In this document: piece after piece, positions 17,501-26,134 of the stretch
Layout: every line of letters starts with the position of its first letter
Position numbering within the stretch: position 1 is the stretch's first letter
Source: SAR116 cluster bacterium AG-335-B03
Lineage (GTDB): Bacteria; Pseudomonadota; Alphaproteobacteria; Puniceispirillales; Marisalimonadaceae
Direction of reading: 5' to 3'
DNA length: 64,000 nucleotides
Assembly: GCA_003282435.1 (NCBI GenBank)
Contig: QBZG01000004.1
Span: 1-64,000, forward strand
Program-made: the position numbers and the translations under genes
The notes under the pieces: model-generated
What the model was told of the DNA's origin: nothing
The model's input: the letters and a program-made list of their open reading frames with translations, nothing else
Database searches by the model: none

Positions 17501-17539
17501 AAGGTTGCGTTTAACTATTAATAGACGCAACCTTTTTTT
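17501..17539 (+). terminator. Hairpin terminator/attenuator between aapJ and aapQ
   Basis: AAGGTTGCGT (17501-17510) pairs with ACGCAACCTT (17525-17534), followed by a T run. It lies 7 bp after the aapJ stop and 22 bp before aapQ. Partial termination here would raise binding-protein mRNA over permease mRNA. Confidence 0.85.
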
Positions 17540-17561
17540 CCTAATTTTATAAAGACAGCTT

Positions 17562-18725
17562 ATGACTTTTGTAAATAATCTATGGCGTAACGAAAAAAGC
17601 AGAGAGATTATTATACAACTACTTGTATTACTTTCCATTGGCTGGTTTTTATCCTGGTTAGTTGCGAACGTTGACGCAAATTTTAAAGCCCTTGGTAAAG
17701 ATATTAGTTTTGAATTTTTATTCATACCTGCTGGGTATGATATTAATCAATATTTGATAGATTATAATAATAGGGATAGTCATTTGAGAGCGGGTATTGT
17801 AGGTTTACTAAATACCGGTTTGGTAGCTTTTTTTGGGATTATTTTGGCAACTGTGCTAGGTATATCGGTTGGAATTATCAGATTATCAAAAAATTGGTTA
17901 GCTAGTAAAATTGCATATTGGTATGTCGAATTTACTAGGAATGTACCTATATTGTTACAGATACTCTTATGGCACGGTATTATCATTAATACTCTTCCCC
18001 ATCCAAAAAAAGCCATTAATATAGCTGATGTGACTTTTCTTTCTAATAGGGGTTTTTATATCCCAAAACCGTTGACTGAAAATGGTATTGAGTTTGTATA
18101 TTTATTTTTCATTATCGCAATAATTTTTTCAATTTTATTTTATAAATATTGTAAGAAAAAACAAGATTTAACTGGTGCCCAGTATCCAGTATTTTGGATT
18201 AATTTATCAGTAATCATTAGCTTGCCACTTTTTGCTTTTTTTATTTCTGGTATGCCAATCTCTTTAGAGATACCTGCACTAAAGGGTTTCAATTTTAGAG
18301 GCGGCATGCACATGAGCCCTGAGTTGGCAGCATTAACTTTTGCATTAGGTATATATACTGCTGCGTTTATTGCAGAAATAGTAAGAGCAGGTATATTGGC
18401 TGTAGATAAGGGGCAAAGAGAAGCGGCAGAGTCAATTGGCCTAAAGCCATCTAAGGTAATGAACTTAGTAATTCTACCTCAAGCACGTAGAGTAATAATT
18501 CCGCCTTTAACAAGTCAGTATCTAAATTTAACTAAAAATTCATCATTAGCTATTGCTATAGGATATATGGATCTTGTTGCGACCCTTGGTGGAATTTCTC
18601 TTAATCAAACAGGAAGAGAAATGGAGACAATGGTAATAGTAATGTTAATATATCTCTCTGTTTCTTTGAGTATATCAGCTCTAATGAATTGGTATAATAA
18701 TAAAGCTAAATTAGTAGGAAGATAA
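17562..18725 (+). CDS. aapQ: AapQ, general L-amino-acid ABC transporter permease
   Basis: The 387-residue protein is the longer permease type of the Aap/Bzt systems. It has an extended N-terminal region and central loop, FTRNVPILLQILLW, FALGIYTAAFIAEIVRAGI, and an EAA loop (EAAESIGLKPSKVMNLVILPQ). About eight membrane segments are seen, against five in simple polar amino-acid permeases. It forms a heterodimer with AapM in the inner membrane. The gene is followed by aapM after 1 bp. Confidence 0.92.
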   Translation: MTFVNNLWRNEKSREIIIQLLVLLSIGWFLSWLVANVDANFKALGKDISFEFLFIPAGYDINQYLIDYNNRDSHLRAGIVGLLNTGLVAFFGIILATVLGISVGIIRLSKNWLASKIAYWYVEFTRNVPILLQILLWHGIIINTLPHPKKAINIADVTFLSNRGFYIPKPLTENGIEFVYLFFIIAIIFSILFYKYCKKKQDLTGAQYPVFWINLSVIISLPLFAFFISGMPISLEIPALKGFNFRGGMHMSPELAALTFALGIYTAAFIAEIVRAGILAVDKGQREAAESIGLKPSKVMNLVILPQARRVIIPPLTSQYLNLTKNSSLAIAIGYMDLVATLGGISLNQTGREMETMVIVMLIYLSVSLSISALMNWYNNKAKLVGR

Positions 18726-18726
18726 T

Positions 18727-19836
18727 ATGAGCCTAGAAACATACAAACCAGGTTCATATCCAAATCTTCCACCTCCAGCAGGTACTGTCGGGGTTTATGG
18801 ATGGTTGAAAAACAATTTGTTTTCCTCTGTTTCTAATTCTTTACTCACAATTTTATCAGTTATTTTACTATATTACTTAATTGATAGTATTATAGGCTGG
18901 TTCTTTTTTGATGCTGTTTTTGATGCAGATTCAAAAATAGAATGTAGAAAAATTAACGATGGAGCCTGTTGGGCTGTAATTACTAGAAGAGTAGGTCAAT
19001 TTGTCTATGGTTTTTATCCCGAAGCTGAAAGGTGGAGAATTGATTTAACATTCTATACAATGTTTTTTGCTTTTGCTCCTCTGTTATATCCAGACTTACC
19101 CAAGAGAAAATGGCTATTGTGGTTTAGTGGTATCTATCCGATTTTTGCATTTATTCTTATTAATGGTGGTTTTTTTGGTTTACCAAAGATTGAGTATAGT
19201 TTGTTTGGTGGATTTATGCTTACTGTAATATTAGGAGTTTCAGGTATTGTGTGTTCTCTTCCTATAGGTATTCTATTAGCATTGGGTAGACAATCTAAAC
19301 TTACAGTAGTAAGAACTTTAAGTGTATGTTTTATAGAGTTTATGAGAGGGGTACCTCTAATAACACTTCTTTTTGTTGCATCTTCAATGCTTAATTACTT
19401 CATGCCACCAGGAACCAACTTTAGCATACTTGTAAGAGTTATAATAATGTTTACCTTCTTTTCTGCTGCGTATATAGCTGAAGTTATAAGAGGTGGTATA
19501 CAGGCAATCCCAAAAGGACAATATGAAGCTGCTGACGCATTAGGACTTAATTATTGGCAAACAACTAGATTTATTACACTTCCACAGGCTTTGAAAATAT
19601 CAATACCTGGTATAGTTAATACTTTCATAGGTCTATACAAAGACACAACTCTTGTTGTTGTTATTGGTTTATTAGATCCTCTTGGAATTGGAAGAGCAGC
19701 TTTAGCAGATACAAAATGGAATGGTTTATCAACAGAAACATATTTATTTGTGGCATTATTCTTCTTTGTAAGTTGCTTTGCTATGTCTAGATATTCGTTG
19801 TGGCTTGAGAATAAATTAAACACTGAAAATAAGTGA
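18727..19836 (+). CDS. aapM: AapM, general L-amino-acid ABC transporter permease
   Basis: The 369-residue protein has the family traits: [18 protein letters not shown] near the first helix, a soluble loop, [38 protein letters not shown] and [17 protein letters not shown]. It is the partner of AapQ. An overlapping or 1-bp arrangement with aapQ and a 7-bp gap to aapP indicates one transcript. No anomalies are seen. Confidence 0.92.
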   Translation: MSLETYKPGSYPNLPPPAGTVGVYGWLKNNLFSSVSNSLLTILSVILLYYLIDSIIGWFFFDAVFDADSKIECRKINDGACWAVITRRVGQFVYGFYPEAERWRIDLTFYTMFFAFAPLLYPDLPKRKWLLWFSGIYPIFAFILINGGFFGLPKIEYSLFGGFMLTVILGVSGIVCSLPIGILLALGRQSKLTVVRTLSVCFIEFMRGVPLITLLFVASSMLNYFMPPGTNFSILVRVIIMFTFFSAAYIAEVIRGGIQAIPKGQYEAADALGLNYWQTTRFITLPQALKISIPGIVNTFIGLYKDTTLVVVIGLLDPLGIGRAALADTKWNGLSTETYLFVALFFFVSCFAMSRYSLWLENKLNTENK

Positions 19837-19843
19837 GAATAAA

Positions 19844-20605
19844 ATGGTAATCAAGAAAAACACGTCTTCAAAGCCAGTTATTGAAATAAAAGAAATGCAT
19901 AAATGGTTTGGAACTTTTCATGTTCTAAAAAACATATCTCTAGGTGTCAATCAGGGTGAACGTATTGTTATATGTGGTCCATCAGGATCGGGTAAATCTA
20001 CACTTATAAGATGCATTAATCGTTTAGAAGTTCATCAAAGAGGAGATATTATAGTTAATGACGTTGAACTCACTGGTGATTTAAAAAATCTTGAAGCAAT
20101 TAGAAGTGACGTTGGAATGGTATTTCAATCATTTAACCTATTCCCTCACTTAACCGTTCTTGAAAATTGTACTTTAGCACCAATTTGGGTCAAAGGTCTT
20201 CCTAAAAAAGATGCAAATGAACTTGCAATGGAATTATTAACACGTGTTAAAATACCGGAACAAGCTTTGAAATTTCCAGGCCAATTATCTGGTGGACAAC
20301 AACAGAGAGTTGCCATAGCAAGATCATTATGTATGCAACCTAAAATTATGCTTTTTGATGAACCAACCTCAGCTTTAGATCCTGAAATGATCAAAGAGGT
20401 TTTAGACACTATGATAGAGCTTGCTGAAACGGGTATGACAATGTTAGTTGTAACTCATGAAATGGGTTTTGCAAAAAAAGTCGCTGATAGTGTTATTTTT
20501 ATGGATGAAGGAGAAATAATTGAACAAAATGATCCTAAAAATTTCTTTAATAATCCTAAAAATGACAGAACAAAGTTATTTTTAAGTCAAATACTTAATC
20601 ATTAA
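19844..20605 (+). CDS. aapP: AapP, amino-acid ABC transporter ATP-binding protein
   Basis: The 253-residue ATPase has Walker [10 protein letters not shown] (45-53), a Q-loop in [10 protein letters not shown], the signature [15 protein letters not shown], Walker [13 protein letters not shown], and the H-loop in [14 protein letters not shown]. It energises the AapQM channel on the cytoplasmic face. It is the only polar amino-acid family ATPase in the window and could also serve the ATPase-less importer at 8661-10824. That sharing is inference. Confidence 0.93.
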   Translation: MVIKKNTSSKPVIEIKEMHKWFGTFHVLKNISLGVNQGERIVICGPSGSGKSTLIRCINRLEVHQRGDIIVNDVELTGDLKNLEAIRSDVGMVFQSFNLFPHLTVLENCTLAPIWVKGLPKKDANELAMELLTRVKIPEQALKFPGQLSGGQQQRVAIARSLCMQPKIMLFDEPTSALDPEMIKEVLDTMIELAETGMTMLVVTHEMGFAKKVADSVIFMDEGEIIEQNDPKNFFNNPKNDRTKLFLSQILNH

Positions 20606-20623
20606 ATTTCGTAGGTGAGGTCA

Positions 20624-21487
20624 TTAAATACTTGTTTTTATTTCTTGTCCGGATGAGGCCCACTCTGTCCAAGAGCCGTCATAAATAGGGACATCTTCTT
20701 TACCTAAACAGTACAAAGCTATTGATATAACGCATGCAGAAACTCCTGATCCACATGTAGCTATGATATGATCTTTTTTATTTATATTTTTATCATAAAA
20801 ATAATCGTTTAATTCTTCTAATGATTTCAAGTAACCATCACTTGAAATTAAATCTGAGGCTGGAATACTTTGTGAATTGGGAATATGACCTGAAGGTAAT
20901 CCAGGTCTAGGTTCTTTTGCTTCACCCAAATATCTTTTTTCTGATCTAGCATCTAAAATTAATTTAGAATTATTTTTTGATTCTGTGATCATTTGATTCA
21001 AATTAACTACAAGTTCTTTTCTTTCAATAATGGCTTCAAAATTACCTTTTTTTGGATTTGTTTTTTTACTTGATACAGCACCATTACAATTTTTCCAATT
21101 CTTAAGTCCACCTTTTAAAATTAAAATATCATTGTGACCAAAGTACCTAAATAAAAACCAACCCCGAGAGGATGACAAAAAAGGAGAATTATCATAAAAT
21201 ATTATAACATCATCCTTGTTTACACCTAAATTTTGCATCATTAATGAGAATTCATTTTTTGAAGGGATCATATGTGGCAAGCTATTATCTGATGCAGCAA
21301 TTTTATTTATATCAAAAAAAACTGAATTTTTTATGTGTTCACCGTTAAACTCTTGTTCTGCATCAAGCCCAGAATTAGGTAAATAAAAGGTTGCATCAAG
21401 AATTTTATAACGAAAATTTGGATCATCATTTATTTTATTTATTAATTTTTTTGGTTCTATAAATATATTTGTATTTTTTGGATTCAT
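20624..21487 (-). CDS. sseA: Thiosulfate/3-mercaptopyruvate sulfurtransferase
   Basis: The 287-residue protein has two tandem rhodanese domains. The second carries the active-site loop CGSGVSA with Cys245, the form found in 3-mercaptopyruvate sulfurtransferases (CG[S/T]G) rather than classic rhodaneses. DARSEKRYLGEAKEPRPGLPSGHIP is the conserved start of the second domain. It transfers sulfane sulfur to a thiol or cyanide acceptor. It lies 11 bp downstream of the cysteine synthase gene in the same direction, giving a cysteine-metabolism pair beside aapJQMP. Confidence 0.87.
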   Translation of the reverse strand: MNPKNTNIFIEPKKLINKINDDPNFRYKILDATFYLPNSGLDAEQEFNGEHIKNSVFFDINKIAASDNSLPHMIPSKNEFSLMMQNLGVNKDDVIIFYDNSPFLSSSRGWFLFRYFGHNDILILKGGLKNWKNCNGAVSSKKTNPKKGNFEAIIERKELVVNLNQMITESKNNSKLILDARSEKRYLGEAKEPRPGLPSGHIPNSQSIPASDLISSDGYLKSLEELNDYFYDKNINKKDHIIATCGSGVSACVISIALYCLGKEDVPIYDGSWTEWASSGQEIKTSI

Positions 21488-21498
21488 TTTTACCTCTT

Positions 21499-22506
21499 TT
21501 ATTCAAGCCAATGTGGGACCACCAAATCTTTTGATTTAAGAAATTCAGGATTCCATATTTTTGATTGGTACCTTTGACCAGAGTCACATAATATAGTTAC
21601 TATAGTATTACCAGGTCCAAGCTCTTTAGCTAATTGTATTGCTCCAGCTACGTTGATACCACTTGAACCACCAAGAAAAATTCCTTCCTCCTTTAGTAAA
21701 TCAAAAATAATTGTAAGTGCATCATTATCATTAATTCTAAAAGATAAATCTACAGGACAGTTTTCTAAATTTTTTGTGACTCTACCTTGTCCAATTCCCT
21801 CAGTTATTGAGTTACCTTCTGCCTTCATTTCACCTTTTTGATAATGATTAAATAGTCCTGATCCGAATGGATCTGACAAAGCTATTTTAATTTCTCTATT
21901 TTTTTCTTTTAAAAATAAACCAGTCCCTGACAAAGTTCCACCTGTTCCAACAGCACATGTGAAACCGTCAATTTTACCATTGGTCTGATCCCATATCTCA
22001 GGACCAGTTGAATTATAATGAGATATTTGATTTGCGATATTGTCAAATTGATTTGCCCACAAAACCCCAGAATCATGTGTTTTTGCAAGATTTTCTGCAA
22101 TTTGTCGTGATTGTCTTATATAATTTCTAGGGTTTGAATATGGTAATGCAGGAACCAATTTCAATTCACACCCAATTAATCTCAATGCATCTTTTTTCTC
22201 TTGGCTTTGTGTCTCAGGCATAACAATTAACGTCTTGTAACCAAGAGAATTTCCCACTAAGCCTAGACCGATTCCAGTATTTCCCGCTGTGCCCTCAACA
22301 ATTAAACCTCCAGGGTGCAACTGTTTTTTGTTGATAGCGTCTAGTACTATTCCCTTAGCAGCTCTGTCTTTAATAGAAGAGCCTGGATTAAGAAATTCTG
22401 CTTTTCCGTAAATATCACAACCAGTAAGTTCACTTGCTTTATTTAATTTTATAAGTGGAGTGTTGCCTATAGTATCAATGAAATCTTCTTTAATATCTTT
22501 TTTCAT
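21499..22506 (-). CDS. cysK: Cysteine synthase (O-acetylserine sulfhydrylase) family
   Basis: The 335-residue fold-type II PLP enzyme carries GNTPLIKL (14-21), PGSSIKDRAA with the PLP lysine K46, and EGTAGNTGIGL as the substrate-binding loop, followed by TGGTLSGTG for the phosphate cup. It makes cysteine from O-acetylserine and sulfide. The EGTAGNTG form and the FGSGLFNHY insertion are typical of the alphaproteobacterial cysteine synthase A group, in contrast with the E. coli EPTSGNTG form. It is co-oriented with sseA and divergent from the ABC-F gene. Confidence 0.85.
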   Translation of the reverse strand: MKKDIKEDFIDTIGNTPLIKLNKASELTGCDIYGKAEFLNPGSSIKDRAAKGIVLDAINKKQLHPGGLIVEGTAGNTGIGLGLVGNSLGYKTLIVMPETQSQEKKDALRLIGCELKLVPALPYSNPRNYIRQSRQIAENLAKTHDSGVLWANQFDNIANQISHYNSTGPEIWDQTNGKIDGFTCAVGTGGTLSGTGLFLKEKNREIKIALSDPFGSGLFNHYQKGEMKAEGNSITEGIGQGRVTKNLENCPVDLSFRINDNDALTIIFDLLKEEGIFLGGSSGINVAGAIQLAKELGPGNTIVTILCDSGQRYQSKIWNPEFLKSKDLVVPHWLE

Positions 22507-22621
22507 AAATTTTACTTACTAATTATGTGTTTTTGTATATACAAATTGAATACTGCTTAAGCATAATATAACAATTGCTTCAAGAAAATAACTTAAATCT
22601 TTTAATTTAAGAATATTAATA

Positions 22622-24481
22622 ATGATAAATTTTAAAAATATTTCTTTTTCTATTGGCGGTGTTTCTCTTTTTGATGACACATCAGCTTTTATTCCCACAG
22701 GTCATAAAATAGGTATAGTTGGAAGAAATGGGGCAGGAAAAACAACATTATTTAAACTAATTCTTAAGGAAATAACTCTAGATGGAGGAGTTATTGAACT
22801 GCCTAGAAACTATACAATTGGAGCAGTTGCTCAAGAAGCACCATCTAATGAAGAAAAACTTATAGACACAGTATTAGCAGCAGACATTGAAAGGGCAAAA
22901 CTATTGTCTGCATCAGAAATAGAAACTGATCCAAATAAAATCGCTAATATACATACTAGATTAGCTGATATTAATGCTTATTCGGCTGAAGCAAGAGCAT
23001 CATCAATTTTAAGTGGTTTAGGTTTTAGTCAAACTGATCAGCATAGTCCATGTTCAAGTTTTTCTGGTGGTTGGCAAATGAGAGTAGCGCTTGCAAGCGT
23101 ATTATTTTCAAATCCAGATTTGTTATTATTAGATGAACCTACAAATTACTTAGACTTTGAAGGTACTGCATGGTTAGAAAATTATTTACAAAAATTTAAA
23201 AATACAGTTTTAGTTATTTCTCACGATAGAAATTTACTCAACAAATCTGTAAGTGGAATTTTACATTTATCTAGTAAGAAAATTCAGTTTTATACTGGAA
23301 ATTATGATACTTTTGATAATGAAAGAAGAAGTCAATTAGAACAAAAAATTTCTCAAAAAAACAAACAAGACGTTCAAAGAGCTCATATACAAAGCTTTGT
23401 TGATCGTTTTAAAGCAAAAGCCTCAAAAGCTAGGCAAGCTCAATCAAGAATTAAAATTTTAGAAAAGATGAAACCAGTTGTTATAGAAGAAGATCAAAAA
23501 ATTCCTAAGTTTAAATTTGAAGATGTTAGTAAGTTTGCTCCACCATTAGTTACTCTTGATCAGGCATCTGTTGGATACAATCAGGTAGAAGTTTTAAAAA
23601 ACATTAATATACAAATCAATCCTGATGATCGAATTGGGTTATTAGGGGTAAATGGGGAGGGAAAATCTACGTTTTCTAAACTTATTGCAAAAAAAATTAA
23701 TGTAATGAAAGGACATTTACTAATTCCTAAAAAATTAAAGATAGGATATTTTGCTCAACATCAATTAGATGAGCTAAGACCCAACGAAACACCATTTCAA
23801 CATTTATTTCTAAAACTAAATAAAGAAATTCCTTCTAAAATTAGAGCAAAGCTTGGTTCAGCAGGGTTTACTTCTGAAACAATGGATCTTGAAGTCAGAA
23901 GGTTATCTGGTGGGCAAAAAGCAAGGTTATTAATGTTACTAGTTGTAATCGAAAAACCTGATTTATTAATTTTAGATGAGCCTACTAATCACCTTGATAT
24001 AGAAAGTAGAGAAGCTCTTATCATGGCATTAAATGATTATAAAGGTTCCTTAATATTAGTAAGTCATGATGCATTTTTGGTTGAAAGATTAGTTGATAGA
24101 CTTTTAATTATTAAAGATGGAAATGTATCTGAGTTCTCTGGTGATATTCATGATTATAGAAAATTGATATTAAGTAATAATAGTAAGAAAAAAAAACAAG
24201 AAAATATTTTAAAAAGCAAAAATTCAAATGTTTCAATTCCAAACTTCTCTCTTTCAGATTTAAAAAAGAGCTTAACTTATTCAGAAAAGAAAATACTTGA
24301 ATTTGAAAAACAAAAAAAGACATTAGAAATTGAAATGTTAAATCAAAATTTTTATTCATCTAATAATCAAAAACGCGCTCAAGAAGTTAACTTTAACCTC
24401 CAAAAAGTGTTAATACAGATAGCTGAAGAAGAAAAAGTTTGGGAAAAAATAGTTGAGAGTATCGAGTTAATAAGTAAATGA
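22622..24481 (+). CDS. ABC-F family ATP-binding protein (Uup/YheS type)
   Basis: The 619-residue protein has two ATPase domains and no membrane segments. The first shows GRNGAGKTT, FSGGWQMRVALA and LLLLDEPTNYLD; the second shows GVNGEGKST, LSGGQKARLLM and LLILDEPTNHLD. The linker between them contains the RFKAKASKARQAQSRIK stretch characteristic of ABC-F proteins. The last 90 residues are a charged coiled coil. ABC-F proteins act on the ribosome or in related translation or DNA processes rather than in transport. The stop overlaps (ATGA) the former start of the broken yqaA-like gene. Confidence 0.88.
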   Translation: MINFKNISFSIGGVSLFDDTSAFIPTGHKIGIVGRNGAGKTTLFKLILKEITLDGGVIELPRNYTIGAVAQEAPSNEEKLIDTVLAADIERAKLLSASEIETDPNKIANIHTRLADINAYSAEARASSILSGLGFSQTDQHSPCSSFSGGWQMRVALASVLFSNPDLLLLDEPTNYLDFEGTAWLENYLQKFKNTVLVISHDRNLLNKSVSGILHLSSKKIQFYTGNYDTFDNERRSQLEQKISQKNKQDVQRAHIQSFVDRFKAKASKARQAQSRIKILEKMKPVVIEEDQKIPKFKFEDVSKFAPPLVTLDQASVGYNQVEVLKNINIQINPDDRIGLLGVNGEGKSTFSKLIAKKINVMKGHLLIPKKLKIGYFAQHQLDELRPNETPFQHLFLKLNKEIPSKIRAKLGSAGFTSETMDLEVRRLSGGQKARLLMLLVVIEKPDLLILDEPTNHLDIESREALIMALNDYKGSLILVSHDAFLVERLVDRLLIIKDGNVSEFSGDIHDYRKLILSNNSKKKKQENILKSKNSNVSIPNFSLSDLKKSLTYSEKKILEFEKQKKTLEIEMLNQNFYSSNNQKRAQEVNFNLQKVLIQIAEEEKVWEKIVESIELISK

Positions 24482-24915
24482 ACGCTATTTAGGTATATGC
24501 TAGTCTTTTTATATCTTCCTTCCTTTCCTTACCATACTTCCGGGTCATTCAGAGATAATATTAACAGCATTTATTTTTTTAAAGAAATATCCGATTATAG
24601 ATCTTATTTTTTTTTGCAAGCATTGGTAATATTTTAGGTTCAATTTTAAATTGGTGTATAGGATATTTTCTTACAAACCTTAAAGATAGGAAATGGTTTC
24701 CTATAAATAAATCACAATTAACTAGAGCATCTTCATGGTTTTTAAAATATGGAAAATGGACATTATTTTTAAGTTGGGTTCCTATAATTAGAGATCCACT
24801 TACAATAATTGCTGGTATTTTTCGCGTTCCAATTCATACATTTATATTTATAGTTTCTTTAGCTAAAACAATGAGATACGTGTTTATATCTTTAGTTGTA
24901 ACAAATGTTTTCTAG
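24478..24915 (+). pseudogene. Broken YqaA/DedA-like membrane protein gene
   Basis: Three frame segments reconstruct one YqaA-type protein. About 24502-24528 reads SLFISSFLS, about 24531-24606 reads TILPGHSEIILTAF and on, and 24616-24915 reads ASIGNILGSILNWCIGYFL followed by LFLSWVPIIRDPLTIIAG. Segment 1 has an early in-frame TAG at 24490. A one-base loss near 24528 and a one-base excess in a nine-T run (24607-24615) shift the frame and shift it back. The family is an inner-membrane SNARE-associated-type protein of unclear role. At least one stop plus two slips favours a real pseudogene. It lies 4 bp from the tRNA-Asn 3' end. Confidence 0.8.
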
Positions 24916-24919
24916 AGGA

Positions 24920-24994
24920 TGGCTCCCCGGGACGGATTCGAACCGCCGGCCAGACGATTAACAGTCGTCTGCTCTACCGCTGAGCTACCGGGGA
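24920..24994 (-). tRNA. tRNA-Asn(GUU)
   Basis: Reading the minus strand, acceptor arms TCCCCGG/CCGGGGA, discriminator G and encoded CCA are present. The anticodon stem GACGA/TCGTC holds the loop CTGTTAA, so the anticodon is GTT. The T arm is GGCGG-TTCGAAT-CCGTC. The tRNA reads asparagine codons. Confidence 0.95.
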
Positions 24995-25082
24995 ATAATG
25001 TTAATAGCCACTTTATTAAATGTTTTTAATGTAAATAATATAAATTGCAACTAATTAATACTAGTATACAAAGAGTAAAATA

Positions 25083-26129
25083 TTAAATACCTTTGATTAT
25101 AGAATTTGCAATTTTTGTAATTTCTGAAGAATTAAATGACAATGGTTTTATTTCCTTTATGACCTTTCTGTCATTTTTAATCGTATTTGAAGAATATGAT
25201 GGATCGTAGTGATTTTCCAAAAAACTTGTTGTCAATTCTTGCCATTTTTTTTGGTTTATTAATTCTTTCCAACTATCTACTAATTGTTTACTTAACCTTT
25301 TTTTCAAGCCAAATATAATTGGATTTATCAATTCTGGATTTTTGCACATATATTCATAATCTTTTACAAGAAAATTAGACCTTAAATGAATATCTGCTTT
25401 TATTTCAATTCTTGGAGAAACTATCATTTTAGCCCAAATAGTTTTAGGTATATGAATATTTCCTATTTTACTACTCTCGGCCTCTACAAAAATTCGTTTT
25501 CTTAGATTTAGTTTTTTCAATTGATAATATAATTTACTTTCAAAAAATTTTTGAGAAGGTTGATTAAAATTAGGTATTTTTCCTAATAGAGAACCTTTAT
25601 GATTAGCAAGTCCTTCTAGGTCTAATACCTGGCCACCTTGTTGCGCTATACTGTGTAAAATTTTTGTTTTAGCCGACCCAGTTTTTCCACTTATTAAAAT
25701 TATTTTAAGTTTAGAACCTATATTATCCATAAACTCAAGAACATGATTTCTATATTCTTTATAACCTCCTTCTAATTGTTGAGTTCTCCAGCCAACTTCC
25801 GATAAAATAATTGCAAACGCTTTTGATCTTTGCCCACCCCTCCAACAGTAAACAAGAGGTTGCCAGGAGCCCTTATATTCTGAAAATCTTTCTTCAATAT
25901 GTTTAGCTATATTTCTTGCAGTTAATGAAGAACCAATTATTTTGGCTTTAAAAGTACTCTGTCTTTTGTAAATAGTACCAACTTTCTCTCTTTCTAAGTC
26001 GGATAAAACTGGACAGTTTATAGCTCCAACAATATGGTCCTCTTCAAATTCAGAAGGCGATCTGACGTCAATTATTGTATCAAAATCTTTACATTTCCAA
26101 TTTTTTTTTATTTTATATTTCTTAAGCAT
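25083..26129 (-). CDS. mnmH: MnmH/SelU, tRNA 2-selenouridine synthase
   Basis: The 348-residue protein has an N-terminal rhodanese domain (DVRSPSEFEEDH at 21-32, catalytic Cys95 in YCWRGGQRS) and a C-terminal P-loop domain. The Walker A motif reads GKTGSAKT (148-155), where the family usually has GSGKT. MnmH converts 2-thiouridine at tRNA U34 to 2-selenouridine through a geranylated intermediate, using selenophosphate from SelD. The selD fusion gene ends 5 bp upstream of it on the same strand, giving a two-gene selenium operon lying between tRNA-Asn and tRNA-Cys. Confidence 0.92.
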   Translation of the reverse strand: MLKKYKIKKNWKCKDFDTIIDVRSPSEFEEDHIVGAINCPVLSDLEREKVGTIYKRQSTFKAKIIGSSLTARNIAKHIEERFSEYKGSWQPLVYCWRGGQRSKAFAIILSEVGWRTQQLEGGYKEYRNHVLEFMDNIGSKLKIILISGKTGSAKTKILHSIAQQGGQVLDLEGLANHKGSLLGKIPNFNQPSQKFFESKLYYQLKKLNLRKRIFVEAESSKIGNIHIPKTIWAKMIVSPRIEIKADIHLRSNFLVKDYEYMCKNPELINPIIFGLKKRLSKQLVDSWKELINQKKWQELTTSFLENHYDPSYSSNTIKNDRKVIKEIKPLSFNSSEITKIANSIIKGI

Positions 26130-26134
26130 TATCT

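Noticed and set aside
17495..17725. A 76-codon minus-strand frame over the aapJ-aapQ gap
   Set aside because: It covers the terminator hairpin and the start of aapQ, and its translation looks like reversed coding sequence.
24607..24615. Programmed frameshift at the T9 run of the yqaA-like gene
   Set aside because: An additional in-frame stop and a second slip upstream mean that shifting at the T run alone would not give a product.
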